This document shows positions 12,781-22,730 of a stretch of 64,000 nucleotides of DNA, one piece after another; the first letter of the stretch is position 1, and every line of letters begins with the position of its first letter. The DNA comes from Bryoerythrophyllum caledonicum (taxonomy: Eukaryota; Streptophyta; Bryopsida; Pottiales; Pottiaceae), in contig OZ020514.1 in the NCBI GenBank assembly GCA_963971425.1, positions 10,855,218 through 10,919,217 on the forward strand, in the 5' to 3' direction. Under the pieces are notes generated by a model that was not told the origin of the DNA, made no database searches, and worked only from the letters and a program-made list of their open reading frames with translations. The position numbers were made by a program, and so were the translations under genes.

Positions 12781-13384
12781 CGCCACTCTATGCGCAAACT
12801 CGGCCGCACGTCCGCGCACTGATCGGGTGATCTCCTCAGGTCTCTCTTTTTCCCATTCCGCCACTTTTCCTTGTTAGCACTTGTGAGAGGCGCGTGGACG
12901 GGCACGGACGATCGCATTCACTTCACTTTCGTGGTGTTTTGTTGGTTTGTTGGTGCAGGAATCTCGTTTTGCAGCTCGTGCAGGATGAGCGTTTCGAAAC
13001 CACGCTTCGAAAGGTTAGAAAATTCTGCCATGTTGAGAATGAGGGTATTTTTATTTTCATCGTGAGCAGACTCGTTCGTGGTGGTCCCAGTGTGAGACTG
13101 ATTTTCGATGACATTGTCTCTGTTGTTGAGCTTGTATTTATATGTGGGTGGAATTTAAGTGATCGTGGGTTTATGGTTTAGGTTTTAGGGTTTAAAATAC
13201 GTTTGAAGCACTTGTTGCTGCGTCTACAATCACTTGGGGTTTTTTTGTGGTTTTTGTCAGCTTTGTGGGATGCAATTCTATGGGTGATAACGTGTGGTAT
13301 TTCCGGATTGGCTTTTCTTCAATTGCAACTGATGAGATGAAGGGCATGGCCGCTCGCACTTAGTGTTGCTTCAACAATTTACTT

Positions 13385-13454
13385 GGTAGTAGAGAATTGA
13401 TTGACAGTACCGTGGTTTCGGTAGTAGAGAATTGATTGACAGTAGCGTGGTTTT
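13385..13454 (+). repeat. 35-bp tandem duplication next to a 3' splice site
   Basis: GGTAGTAGAGAATTGATTGA begins at 13,385 and at 13,420; the two 35-bp units differ at about two positions. The second unit runs into TTTTGGTGCAG/AGGC, a good acceptor six bases before the F-box start codon. Confidence 0.85.
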
Positions 13455-13465
13455 GGTGCAGAGGC

Positions 13466-14743
13466 ATGGACATGGAGGCTGGCATGTGGAGCGGGCTCCC
13501 ATTCGAGATCCTGGAGCAAGTGCTGGCCTTCGTGCCGGTCCCGGATTTGTGCAGGTACCGCGCCGTGTGCAAGGCGTGGGACCATCTCATCAGTGACCCC
13601 GAGTTTGCGGCCCGTCACAAGGCAGCGTCCATGTCCTACATCGTCATGAGTTATAGCCGTAGGTTCAAGGGTTACAGCCCCAGGTTCATGGACTCCGCAA
13701 AGAAGAAGAAGGAGACTGACCTCGGCCCGTGGTGCATACTGGATGTGCATGCGAGGCGGTGGTACACGGTGGGGTACCACAAGCGCCACCAGTTCATGCA
13801 CGACTTTGAAAGCATGGCCATGGAGGGGGGGCTTGTGTGCCAGTACTTGGAGACAAAGGCGCACGCGAACGTTGTGATTGTGCGCAACCCGATTGCCAGT
13901 GACACCGCGAGATTGGTGCCTGTTGCGTGGGACCACATCCCGTCCAACTCGTTTCGGGAGCTCTGTCTGGCAGTCGACGTGGCCTCCGCAGAGTTCAAGG
14001 TCATCCTGATCAACCACAGCTTCAACGGCTGGAGGTGTGGGATGATGCCTGTGACGGTGTTCAATGACATCCGGAAGGACCCGCCTGTGCGCGTGTACGA
14101 GTCTGCAACGAAGGATTGGAGGACCATGTGCATTCCGCCGTGGGTCAACGCGGGAGTGGGTCACATCCGCCGCAGCATCATGTTACGGGGCTGGTTGTAT
14201 GTGCTGTTTGGCGAGACAGAGTGCCCGCTCTGGCGATACGACGTTGCAGCGGACCTGTGGGAGAGGCTTGCTACGCCGTTCTCTCATATTCCCAAGTACC
14301 CGGAGCTCGTGGTGAGTGACCAACGGCTCTTCCTCGCCGCGTGGTACTGTAGGCGCTTCAGCCGCGCCTTGGACGGCGGCCTAAGGGAGAGGAAGTGGTT
14401 CTACAAGCTGTTTGAGGTCAAAGATTTTGAGAAACCGTGGTTTAAGGTCAAAGTCTCAAAGTGGGAGACGGTGTTCGACCATTCTAGGGCGAAGATGGTC
14501 GCGCTCTTTGAGGACGACGCTGAGGATTGTGACTCGGAGTACTATCACATCAGCTTGTTTGGGTGTGGGAGCTGCCTGCTGTTCATGTCAAACTCGACCG
14601 GGAAGGCGATGACGTTCGATGTGGCCACGAGGACGTGGGACCGCAGCTGGCCCCAGAACCCGCTTGGCGACAAGCTCCCGGAGGAGGATTGCTCATGGGT
14701 CGGGGAGCACATGAATCTCCTTCTTCCGAGTATGCGTTGGTAG
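13466..14743 (+). CDS. F-box protein with putative kelch/beta-propeller C-terminal part
   Basis: A single uninterrupted frame of 425 codons. Residues 11-42 form an F-box (LPFEILEQVLAFV, then CRYRAVCKAWDHLI), the segment that binds SKP1 and docks the protein into an SCF ubiquitin ligase. The remainder, with spaced aromatic strands such as LWRYDVAADLWERL and MTFDVATRTWDRSW, looks like degenerate kelch repeats, which would recruit the substrate. The organisation matches the large F-box/kelch family of mosses, liverworts and lycophytes. The first ATG after a plausible acceptor (TGGTGCAG at 13,453-13,460) was chosen; the frame is open further 5' but without ATG. A long 5' leader with intron(s), starting in the GC-richer DNA around 12,780-13,070, is likely. 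Codons are GC-rich compared with the AT-rich surroundings. The substrate is unknown. An opposite-strand frame of 261 codons is a shadow. Confidence 0.85.
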   Translation: MDMEAGMWSGLPFEILEQVLAFVPVPDLCRYRAVCKAWDHLISDPEFAARHKAASMSYIVMSYSRRFKGYSPRFMDSAKKKKETDLGPWCILDVHARRWYTVGYHKRHQFMHDFESMAMEGGLVCQYLETKAHANVVIVRNPIASDTARLVPVAWDHIPSNSFRELCLAVDVASAEFKVILINHSFNGWRCGMMPVTVFNDIRKDPPVRVYESATKDWRTMCIPPWVNAGVGHIRRSIMLRGWLYVLFGETECPLWRYDVAADLWERLATPFSHIPKYPELVVSDQRLFLAAWYCRRFSRALDGGLRERKWFYKLFEVKDFEKPWFKVKVSKWETVFDHSRAKMVALFEDDAEDCDSEYYHISLFGCGSCLLFMSNSTGKAMTFDVATRTWDRSWPQNPLGDKLPEEDCSWVGEHMNLLLPSMRW

Positions 14744-16140
14744 GAGCTACGTCAATGAAGAAATTAGCACGAAAGAATGATCACTGGATCATGACAAAAC
14801 ATTTTCTAGATTCAACAATTAGTTTCCGAGGTCCAGGTGGTAAGAATCCCAGTCCACATCCTGATAGAAACGATTAGGATCGAAACTGAAACGCAATAAT
14901 TGCAAACTTGGATAGAGCATGTTTCTAAAATTTCACGGCCATCAAATTGTCGGACAATTTCTGTGAATTTTTAATAGTCGGATGGGACACCGTATACTGT
15001 GGTATCAACTGGTTATTTTGACGTTCAGAGCTTTTGTCTCAAGCTCTAAGGAGAGGCAACATGCTCCGAACTCCAAACACAATAGATGTGACGAGCAATC
15101 CCTAGAACCCAAACTTGTGGAATGCGCCGCTGTAACGTCCTCTTTGCAGGATCCTTGGTGTAATATCTGCCAACATAACCAGACTCCATATCAATACAAG
15201 GACTATCACCAAAAGTTTCAGTGAGATACCCCTCTTTTTATTTCCAAGTACAAAAATTTCTTTACTTTTACAAATGAAAGAGAAATTGGAGGTCTCTCAA
15301 CTACAATCCTTATTCAGTACGCGAGTGTTGAAGTTGACGATTATATACTTTTCTGAGTACGGGTGGGACATCGAAAGACTGCCACTTATCGATGGAATGA
15401 ATTCGATTCGTGTTAAGTATGTAGAAGAAAAGGTGATCGATTGCATATACACCGCTAGTCACGGTATTAACAAGTGCTTGAACTGGCTTACCATCACAAA
15501 GTACAGTAGTATTACACAATTGAATTCTCAAGCTTGACACAGACGAGCGATCTTTGCCAGAGTATGCGATCATTCATCATGAAGCGCGCATTGCAGGGTC
15601 GACGTGGTACCAGTAATCGGAAGTGGAATTATGGTTCATAGGGTCTCGCCATGTGAAAGTAGCGATTCCAAATTATCAATGCCTTCTCTTTGAGCTTCGT
15701 GGTTTTTCGATCTCTACTCTGTTTCTGTGATAATTAGTTGTTTGCTTAATTTGGTAAAACATGGCAGCGCACTTTGAAGATTCTTAACTAATTTACATTT
15801 CATCGGACAAATATGAAATCACTTGGGTTGAGATTGTGATTCTGTTGGCTGTCCCTGAGAAATAAATGTATCAATTCTTTCTCCTCTCCATATGTGCACA
15901 TTGCTTAACTTGTCAGTTATGGGGGGTTTACTTTATTTGTTTCAGTTTTGAAATTATCTTGGAAGAATTTTTCGAAAAGAGCCTGAATGGACCCAGTATT
16001 GTACTCCCAGTACTGTACGAAGTTATACAAATTCCCCCAGACGCTAGCAGGCACATTCTCAACAGTTTCCCATGGGGGAAGGTAACCCTAGCCTTCTTCT
16101 CTACTACAACTAATTGAAAGGGAAAACCCTAATTCTCCAA
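14744..16140. other. No recognisable gene
   Basis: Only short frames of 80-104 codons without family character. Composition is intermediate between genes and desert. It may hold the 3' untranslated region of the F-box gene and unrecognised duplicated sequence leading into the exon-fragment cluster. Confidence 0.5.
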
Positions 16141-16142
16141 AC

Positions 16143-18392
16143 CTACAGAATCTGTTGCAAGTCCGCATCCTGTCGCGCAAGCTCCAAAAGCATGGGGTCG
16201 TCAAAGAACTTGTTGATACTCACATCCTCGCTCATACCCTGTACACAATGAAATCCAATCCAACACATGAGAAACAAGCGTAAACCCTAAACCTAAACCT
16301 AGAGTCATTTGTAAAGTCACCCGAAGTTTCAAGAAGATATCCCCATTAAAATCAGCTCTAAAATCAGGTCAAAGGAGAGAGGCGGCTAAATAATATTCAT
16401 GGTACAAACTCTTCCTTCTTCCTTCACTTCGGTTTGTTTTGAGTTTAGACACCACCAAGCGAGTTCTTTCATGAAGCTCTTCTGTGGATCTATATAGAGT
16501 GAGGAGTAGTCTAAAGATGGCCAGATTTGAGTTCACTTCCATTGAAGGAATCTACTTGAAAGACCACTAAGTTCTTCAACATCTAGTGATTATTTAGAGA
16601 GAGGAAAGAGAAGTATAATAAACCAAAAGAGGGAGTGAAACTCCGGGTGACTTTAGGAAGAAGTAAAGTACCCCAACAAGGAACGAAAGGAAGCAGTTGC
16701 ACTTTTTTCAGAAGTAGAAAATGTTACCTTTCTGCGCCTAGTTTTGACCATGAATTCACGGGCGAGATGCTGAACTGGGGCTGGCTCCAGAGGCCGCAGC
16801 ACAACCGACTTGTCGAGAGGATCCCCGGGCACTATGGACCAGTGGTCAAACACCGACACACAAAACGCCTGTCCTTGCGTGTGGTACCAAAGATCGGTCT
16901 CAAAACCAAACGACTCGATCACAGGTAAAAATGCCTGAACACCAACAACAGCACCATCAGTAGAAGATAGAGACACACTGAAAAGAATGATCTAGGCAAT
17001 AGAGTTATCTGCAAAGTACCCCAAATCTTCAGTTTCTAACCTCTCAAATGGAAAAGCCAGGGTCGCCGAGTCCACTGGCAGGTTTCACTGTAGACCTAGA
17101 ATAGAACACTGGATAGACTAGTTTTTGAGCCTTAGAATTCCCAAACTCGAGTTTGTGCCTGGCTTTTATTTTAAGCAATCATTGACCCTTCACATCATGC
17201 ACAACTCTAGGATGTAGGATACATGCCAGAGTGTCATGACGTTCATGATTGTTCTTGTGTTTTTTTTGGGAGATTTGTGCCACTTGTGCCATAAATAACA
17301 CCTCCTCAAAACCCTCAAACCCTGAATTTTTTTCACAGGATTACTTTGCGGCTACACTCAAATATAGGTTAGATTCTCTTTTGCATGAAAAAAGGAGGAC
17401 AAAAGACCGGTTCCCTTTACAAATAACTCAAATGACTTATTAGAGTTATTCGTAAAGTCACCCCAAGTTCATAAGCCATTCCTTCTTGAAGCTCAGTTAG
17501 ATACAGGTGCTATTGATGTGTTCCATTGGCTGAGCTCAGATGAATTACTAGAAAGGAGGCGAAATACACACCAATGGAAAGAAGAAAGTTCTCTACGACA
17601 TGGGCCTAGGAAGTTTCTATCGTTTTTCTTTAGAGGTTTAAATTTTCAGCTTGAGGATTGAAGTGCCTCGACAAAGTAGACAGGTTCCATGAGGCGCGGG
17701 GTTGCCATGAGGAAAGCGGAGTCTGCAACACGCCGAGAGGTCGGAATGATCTGGCCGCCGCCCCGATGCAGCGGCTCTTGCGCAATTGTGGCATCTAGGA
17801 TTTTGAACTTCACATTGCGAATAGGTTCATCACACAAGGGCCCCTCACGAGCTCCCCACTGAAACCTGCCGAAGTCACGTTTACAAATAGAGCACTTAAA
17901 TGTCACTTCCATATTGAAGAAACTAGAGAAGTGGACGTATTCAAATCATTTGACAAGTAAGAGATAGAGCCCGAGCTTCACCTAAAGCGCTTCTAGGATT
18001 AAAATCTGTCTTTAGCAGCGAGAATTCACGTACCCTTGCACGATGGAATCCTTTACAGAATTCAAAAGACCTTTGTCCACTTCACTCGGTAGTGAGTCGT
18101 CCAGCAATATATTCGGACCCTGCAAAGCTCAAACAAAGGCCACAACATTGATTTTTGGAGATCAAGAAACACTCTGCGCAAACAAACGATTTAGATGATG
18201 TTATGGTTAGGGAAAGAAGAGGTTCACATAATACCAGTTTATCTGGACCAAAGGCCCAGATAGACCTTGCAGCTAAAAGATCCCAGTCGTAATTGGTTTG
18301 GAAAAAATCTCCCAACCGCTTCCGAGGCCAGTCTAATGAACTATTCCATTTTCAATGTCCTCCGCTAACCCCTTCTCTAAGGGCTCTGCTAT
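16143..18392 (-). pseudogene. EFTUD2: EFTUD2/Snu114 (U5 snRNP GTPase) 3' exon fragment
   Basis: EFTUD2 (Snu114; CLO/GFA1 in Arabidopsis) is the EF2-like GTPase of the U5 snRNP that drives spliceosome remodelling. Five C-terminal exons are readable on the minus strand, with introns kept: 18,392-18,235 ([15 protein letters not shown], then [20 protein letters not shown]), 18,119-18,034 ([20 protein letters not shown]), 17,865-17,667 ([19 protein letters not shown]), 16,934-16,728 ([15 protein letters not shown] to KTRRRK) and 16,238-16,143 ([15 protein letters not shown] to a TAG stop). It is a pseudogene: the GTPase domain and roughly the N-terminal two thirds are absent, one internal exon (the SAIYTVL/RRRGHV region) between 17,667 and 16,934 is missing, the first exon shown has a one-base frameshift near 18,350, and the donor after 17,667 reads GC. 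Retained introns mean DNA-level copying, not a retrocopy. It abuts a PSMA3 fragment head to head. Confidence 0.85.
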
Positions 18393-18570
18393 CTGCACAC
18401 ATCAATTGCAAACAACCAAGGATTCATCGTTACCTACTTCATGAATATGCGAACGTATTGTTCTTCTGAACGTTGGGGTTGAGATTAATGTTCTTCTGTT
18501 GTTGCTCTTACAGTGTATTGAGATGCGTGTGTTCATGTCAGGATTTGACATGTAGATCTCTAGGTCGCAG

Positions 18571-19520
18571 GGAGTGGAAAAGCTGATCTCGTCCAAAATG
18601 TTGCTGGAGGGCTCCAACCGCAGAATCCATGCTGTGGACCGTCATTCTGGCATGGTAAGCTCGTCTAGTTCTGATCATCTTGCTTGGATATAACATATCA
18701 TAGTCCTTCTCACATGAGCTTCGGTTTTATCTGGTTCAACTAATTGGTTGTCTGCCCATGTTTTTGCAGGCAATGGCAGGTTTGGCGTCGGATGGTAGGC
18801 AGATTGTAACGAGGGCTCGCAGTGAAGCCTCAGAGTACCGAAGGTATCTTTCATTTCTGGGGGTTTCATTGAGGATGAAGATCGTCTGACATGATTGTTA
18901 ACCCCTCTTGCTTGTGGCACAGCTTTTATGGTACATCTTTTATTTCTCTTGCTTGTGGCACACCATTGCAGGGAAATTGAAAAGCTGAATTTGACAGAGA
19001 TGACCTGCAGAGAAGGAGTCATTGCAGTCGCCAAAATGTAAGCATTCACGAAAAACTCTGGAATTTACTCTTGAATGATATGAGCAAGACCCTCGTCTAT
19101 ACCATGAAACCATGACACCTTATTTTATATCAGTCACTTTAACAGCATGCTGGTAATATCAGTCGCTATATCATCACATTGGAATAATATTATCACGTTA
19201 TGAAATTGCCATCTAATGTTTGGATGTGCATTTTTTTGTTTTCAGCATTTATGGTGTGCATGATGAGGCTAAAGACAAGGCATTTGAGCTGGAGACGAGC
19301 TGGATTTGTGATGAATCAAACGGTGAGCACCAACGAGTAAGTTTTGTGTTTTCTTTTTTCAAATTAGCACTGTCAGCCTCAACTCTCTTAACATTTTTTG
19401 AACTTAATGAGATGCTTTTCATTGAAAAATTCAAGAAGCGATGTGAGATGTTCGGTATTGATGCAGGTCCCAGCGGACTTGTTGTCTGAGGCCCAGGAAG
19501 AAGACATGGATGCTAACTAA
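18571..19520 (+). pseudogene. PAG1: Proteasome alpha-3 subunit (PSMA3/PAG1) partial copy
   Basis: The 20S proteasome alpha-3 (alpha-7 by position) subunit is part of the outer gate ring. Five exons with good splice sites are readable: 18,571-18,654 (GVEKLISSKMLLEGSNRRIH), 18,770-18,843 (AMAGLASDGRQIVTRARSEA), 18,972-19,037 (EIEKLNLTEMTCREGVIAVA), 19,246-19,336 ([17 protein letters not shown]) and 19,467-19,520 ([17 protein letters not shown], stop). The first coding exons (start, N-terminal gate helix) are missing because the EFTUD2 fragment begins there. One conserved internal exon (the YGEP...YWWLRPFG region) is missing between 18,843 and 18,972, yet the phase across the gap is kept (AG/G). 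The C-terminal tail is shorter than usual. No stop or frameshift is visible in what remains. It cannot make a functional subunit as arranged; expression of a truncated product is not excluded. Confidence 0.85.
18905..18961 (+). repeat. 16-bp direct repeat at the missing PSMA3 exon
   Basis: TCTTGCTTGTGGCACA occurs twice, at about 18,905-18,920 and 18,946-18,961, inside the only 128 bases separating two PSMA3 exons that normally flank another exon. This fits a deletion or repair scar. Confidence 0.7.
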
Positions 19521-19665
19521 GAAGAAGGAGAAGAAGAAGACCAGCTCTGGGCAATGCTTAAATCCTCGATAAGTTATACTCTTTTCCAAATCTACAGATT
19601 TTTCCTACTTTAGGTTTTTGCCATGGAAATATTTTTTAATGAGGTATCTCCAGATCGAAGAGGAG

Positions 19666-20088
19666 TGTTAAAGTAAAAGTCAACTTAGAAACGATCAGTA
19701 GTTTCTATATCTGCATAAGGTAAAAGGAACTTTTGTTTCTATATCCACTCAAAGTAAAGTAAGCTTGTAGTTTACTTTACCTTCTATGGTGGGAGGAAAG
19801 TATATAAGGCAACTCTCCCATCGAGTTGAAGACACTTCTCCATAGCCAATATATTACAAATATATTTATGTTATTTGCTCTCTCTCTCTTTTATCTTGGT
19901 TTCCCCAGAGTTTGTAGCTCTATTTCCTTACGGTATATAGCTCCATCTTAACACTAAGGGCGTTGTGGATGCCACGCAAAGAGTCTGTTTTTGTCACTAT
20001 AAGCACTACCAATTGTTCCTTGTCTTAATTAGTGGAGTGATGCCTAGGTTCTTCCTGAGAGAATCACTGATTTAATTTTATTCCTGCA
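19666..20088 (+). mobile_element. Ty1/copia-type LTR (fossil)
   Basis: A stretch of about 423 bases starts with TGTTAAAGTAAAAG directly after a purine-rich tract (AGATCGAAGAGGAG), contains a TATATAAGG promoter-like box and a TC-rich stretch, and ends TTCCTGCA. This is the form of a copia LTR, preceded by its polypurine tract. No coding remains of the element are seen next to it, so it is a solo or truncated end copy. It sits between the PSMA3 and PP2A-A fragments. Confidence 0.55.
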
Positions 20089-20242
20089 CCGACATAAAAA
20101 ATTTGACAAGATGACTAGTCTTTAATTTGAGGCTCAAAATTTTCTACTACGAATATAAATGTACTAGAGCTCGAGGAAGTACCCGTTAAAGAGTTGTTAA
20201 ATATGGATGACTCCGGCATTGATAGCGGAATCTTGGTTGCAG

Positions 20243-20355
20243 ATCAAGACTTAGTGCGGCTTTTAGCAGTGGAGGGTTGTGCTGCCCTAGGGAAACTTCT
20301 GGAGCCTGCCAATGGCGTTGCGAATGTTCTCCCAGTAATCGTGAGCTTCTCACAG
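20243..20355 (+). pseudogene. PP2A scaffold subunit A, single exon fragment
   Basis: A 113-base exon with acceptor (TTGGTTGCAG) and donor (CACAG/GTAGGA) encodes DQDLVRLLAVEGCAALGKLL followed by an EP...VLPVIVSFSQ segment, a HEAT-repeat region of the 65-kDa PP2A A subunit (PDF1/RCN1 family), the scaffold that holds the catalytic and regulatory B subunits. A substitution series in the middle (ANGVAN where family members have a QDCVAH-like sequence) suggests decay or divergence. Neighbouring exons were not found on either side; the next recognisable sequence belongs to SPF30. It is an isolated captured exon. Confidence 0.75.
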
Positions 20356-20749
20356 GTAGGAGAATCTCAGTCCCTTTCTTCCCTCGTATCTTCTTCTGTC
20401 AGGTCGAGTTCTTCTCACATCACTCTTACAGTTCCTTGTAGCCAAGGAACTGGACAGCTGCATCGCTTAGTATGCAGAGATTTGAACTTTGTCGTGAGAG
20501 ACAATGGAGCCCAACTCAATTGTGAGAGAGTTGTTGCTTCGTTTAAACTATGTCTATAGCGTATTTTGGTTGCATTCAAGGCTGAATTTTCTTCAATCAC
20601 AGTATTTTAATAGTCCATAGCTTCCTGAGTGAACAGTGCATCCAACCAGGGAATATTGTATGATTTGTGAGCATATCAAGTTTGAGGAGATGTTGGTATT
20701 TCAGTATTTAAGGGTTTAGTGGAATCGGATGTACTTGCGATGGGCTAGT

Positions 20750-20842
20750 GATGAAGGGGTTTGCAATGCGATGGTTGTCAGAAGTCTGATTTTTGGTGAT
20801 GAGGGGGTTTGCAATGCCAAGGTTGTCAGAAGTCGGATTTTT
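20750..20842 (+). repeat. About 48-bp tandem duplication
   Basis: GATGAAGGGGTTTGCAATGC... is followed 48 bases later by GATGAGGGGGTTTGCAATGC..., both continuing into a GTTGTCAGAAGTC-type word. It lies in the probable leader or intron of the SPF30 fragment. Confidence 0.7.
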
Positions 20843-20934
20843 GGGGGTTTGTTAGGGTGGACGATTTGGCTCGTGTGGTGGATGCGTGTGTTGTGGATGT
20901 GGGATGGAGCGTTTGATGTCGTTTGTGCTCCCAG

Positions 20935-21240
20935 GTTGGTGACAAGATGAGTCTAGAGGAGTTGGAGGCCAATCTCTCCACAGACAAAGAGCAGCGTCAG
21001 GAAGTAAGCAATTTTGAAAATGAAGAATTGTTTGTATTTGAAGTTTTGTTCTATGATCAGAATGCAAAGATGTTGGACTCATTTTTTGGTGAGGATTGGT
21101 GCTGATGATTTTAGGGTTTGGTATTTGGAGCACAGGTGGAGGAATGTCTCGAGGTGGTGTTTGGAGCGCAGGTGAAGGAATGTCTCGTGGTTGAGCCTGG
21201 ACATGTCGAGCATCGAGAGATGACGGAAGATTTGACTAAG
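20935..21240 (+). pseudogene. SPF30/SMNDC1 splicing factor N-terminal exons
   Basis: Exon 20,935-21,003 starts the protein MSLEELEANLSTDKEQRQE (ATG at 20,947). The next exon ends VEPGHVEHREMTEDLTK at 21,240. Together they match the N-terminal helix region of survival-motor-neuron-related splicing factor 30, which recruits the tri-snRNP during spliceosome assembly. The Tudor domain and the rest are absent. The second exon start is duplicated: 21,121-21,156 and 21,157-21,192 are 36-bp tandem copies, each with its own CAG acceptor (21,135 and 21,171), so two exon lengths differing by 36 bases are possible; the downstream acceptor gives the canonical protein. Retained introns again indicate DNA-level copying. 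Confidence 0.65.
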
Positions 21241-21494
21241 GTATTCATTTCAATGCCCTATGCCCTATGTGTATTTGATGCTTGTGATTGGATTATGCCG
21301 TATGCCTTATGTGTATTGATGGTTGTGATTGGATTCTGATAGTCAGACTATCATATTACAAACACCTAAAAAGATGTAATGATATTACATCTTGGATTTG
21401 TGAGGTTTACATCGAGAACATTTAGATATTAATGTATAGACTTGATATAGATTATAGTAAATTGATTTTTTTATTGTTGTGTTGTGGTGTGTAG

Positions 21495-22730
21495 ATCCCT
21501 TTTCCCATTATCAAGCAGTACTTGGCTTCTAGCTACTTTTACCTCATAGATGACCCTCCTCCCACTTCCACTGGTGCATTGCAATCCATCGAGCAGGATT
21601 TGAATGCAGACGTGGACCGCACTTCATTTGATGCTTCAAAGGATGCCTTGAAGTACTTTTTATTAAAGTACTTCTCTACTCTGGTGGTTGCGGAGGTCAT
21701 GGAGGTCTATGAGGAGGTTCAGAGCTCAGTACTGGGCATTCAGTACTTTCTCCGTGGTGGCCACGGCATTTTTGGATTGCGGGTGTTGGACGATGTCAAT
21801 GATATTATACATTAGCATTGCACACGTGACGCGAGTCAAAATCCCGGTGTTTCGATGGGGACTATTACACCTCAACGAGCTGGTCATCAACCTCGTGATG
21901 AGGGGACATCTAGTGCTAGAGGAGGCCCAGCACAGTGGCCAGGACGGTCAGGACGGCCAGGACGGCCAGGACGGCGAGGTGGATTGTTTGCTCCAGCTGT
22001 ACCTTTGGGTGTGTTTTTTGAGGGACTTTTGACGGTTGACATTCTACTCCCAGCCTTTATGACCCCGGAGAAGCTTCCTACCAGAGAGGAGCAAGTTCGG
22101 AGGAGGATTACCATTGGAGAGCGATCATTGATGTTTCTTGATCATGCGATGGCGGTATATCCTTCAGGTCATCACTATGATCCTTTCGAGGATCGCATTC
22201 AGGATGTTACCCTCTACCATGGTCTACGTGCATCTTCATGGGAGAGGTTTCGCAAGAATGGCATTGTTCCACCGAATAGGAGGAACGAGTTTTCCCTTTG
22301 GCCGACGTTTTATGTGTCTAATGACTTAGGTCATGCGTTTGAGCATCCGCTCCATACCTGTCCACGATTGTGCGCGGGTGATGCAGTCAGCGTTCTTGCA
22401 TTTACGGTTCCAGTCGACATCCTCCATGGCGATCGAGCTCCCCCAGATGGCGGTGCTCCATTCGTTGTGCGGTGGTTTCAGTTTCCTGATGCAGACTGGC
22501 TGAGCTTCTATACGGGAAATCTCTATGTCAGTCATCATTCTCCGCATGACTTCGACATTGTGATCGGCCCTTCATGTATTCCTCATGGTCAGGGACAGGC
22601 GATAGCTTTTCAGTTTCTTCGTCATGGGGAGATGATCCAGCCGACGCAGATTGCTTTCTGCTCGAAGAGAGCATGGACTTGGTTGAGTGGACATGCTCAC
22701 TGTCTTCTTCAGGAGAAGAGAGCCTCATGA
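21495..22730 (+). CDS. Unrecognised ORF, possibly ADP-ribosyltransferase-like fold
   Basis: The main frame from ATG 21,855 runs 291 codons to TGA 22,728-22,730. The C-terminal 200 residues read LYHGLRASSWERFRKNGI, then FYVSNDLGHAFEHPL, VSVLAFTVPVDILHGD and HDFDIVIGP. The order YHG / FYxS-x-A / strand / DxVxGP recalls the ADP-ribosyltransferase-like DUF3990 group (NAD-binding fold), but no E-x-E catalytic pair is obvious. A 9-bp repeat (CAGGACGGC x4, 21,945-21,980) gives a Gly/Arg/Pro-rich linker. The same frame is open upstream from a TAG/ATC acceptor at 21,495 (YFYLIDDPPPTSTGALQSI...), interrupted by one TAG at 21,813-21,815; this may be an earlier exon, a premature stop, or a separate gene. 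GC content is higher than in the surroundings. It follows the SPF30 fragment and may belong to the same chimeric block. Function is not established. Confidence 0.5.

Noticed and set aside
13379-14164. 261-codon minus-strand frame over the F-box gene
   Set aside because: Shadow of the GC-rich F-box frame; no domain and no start context.
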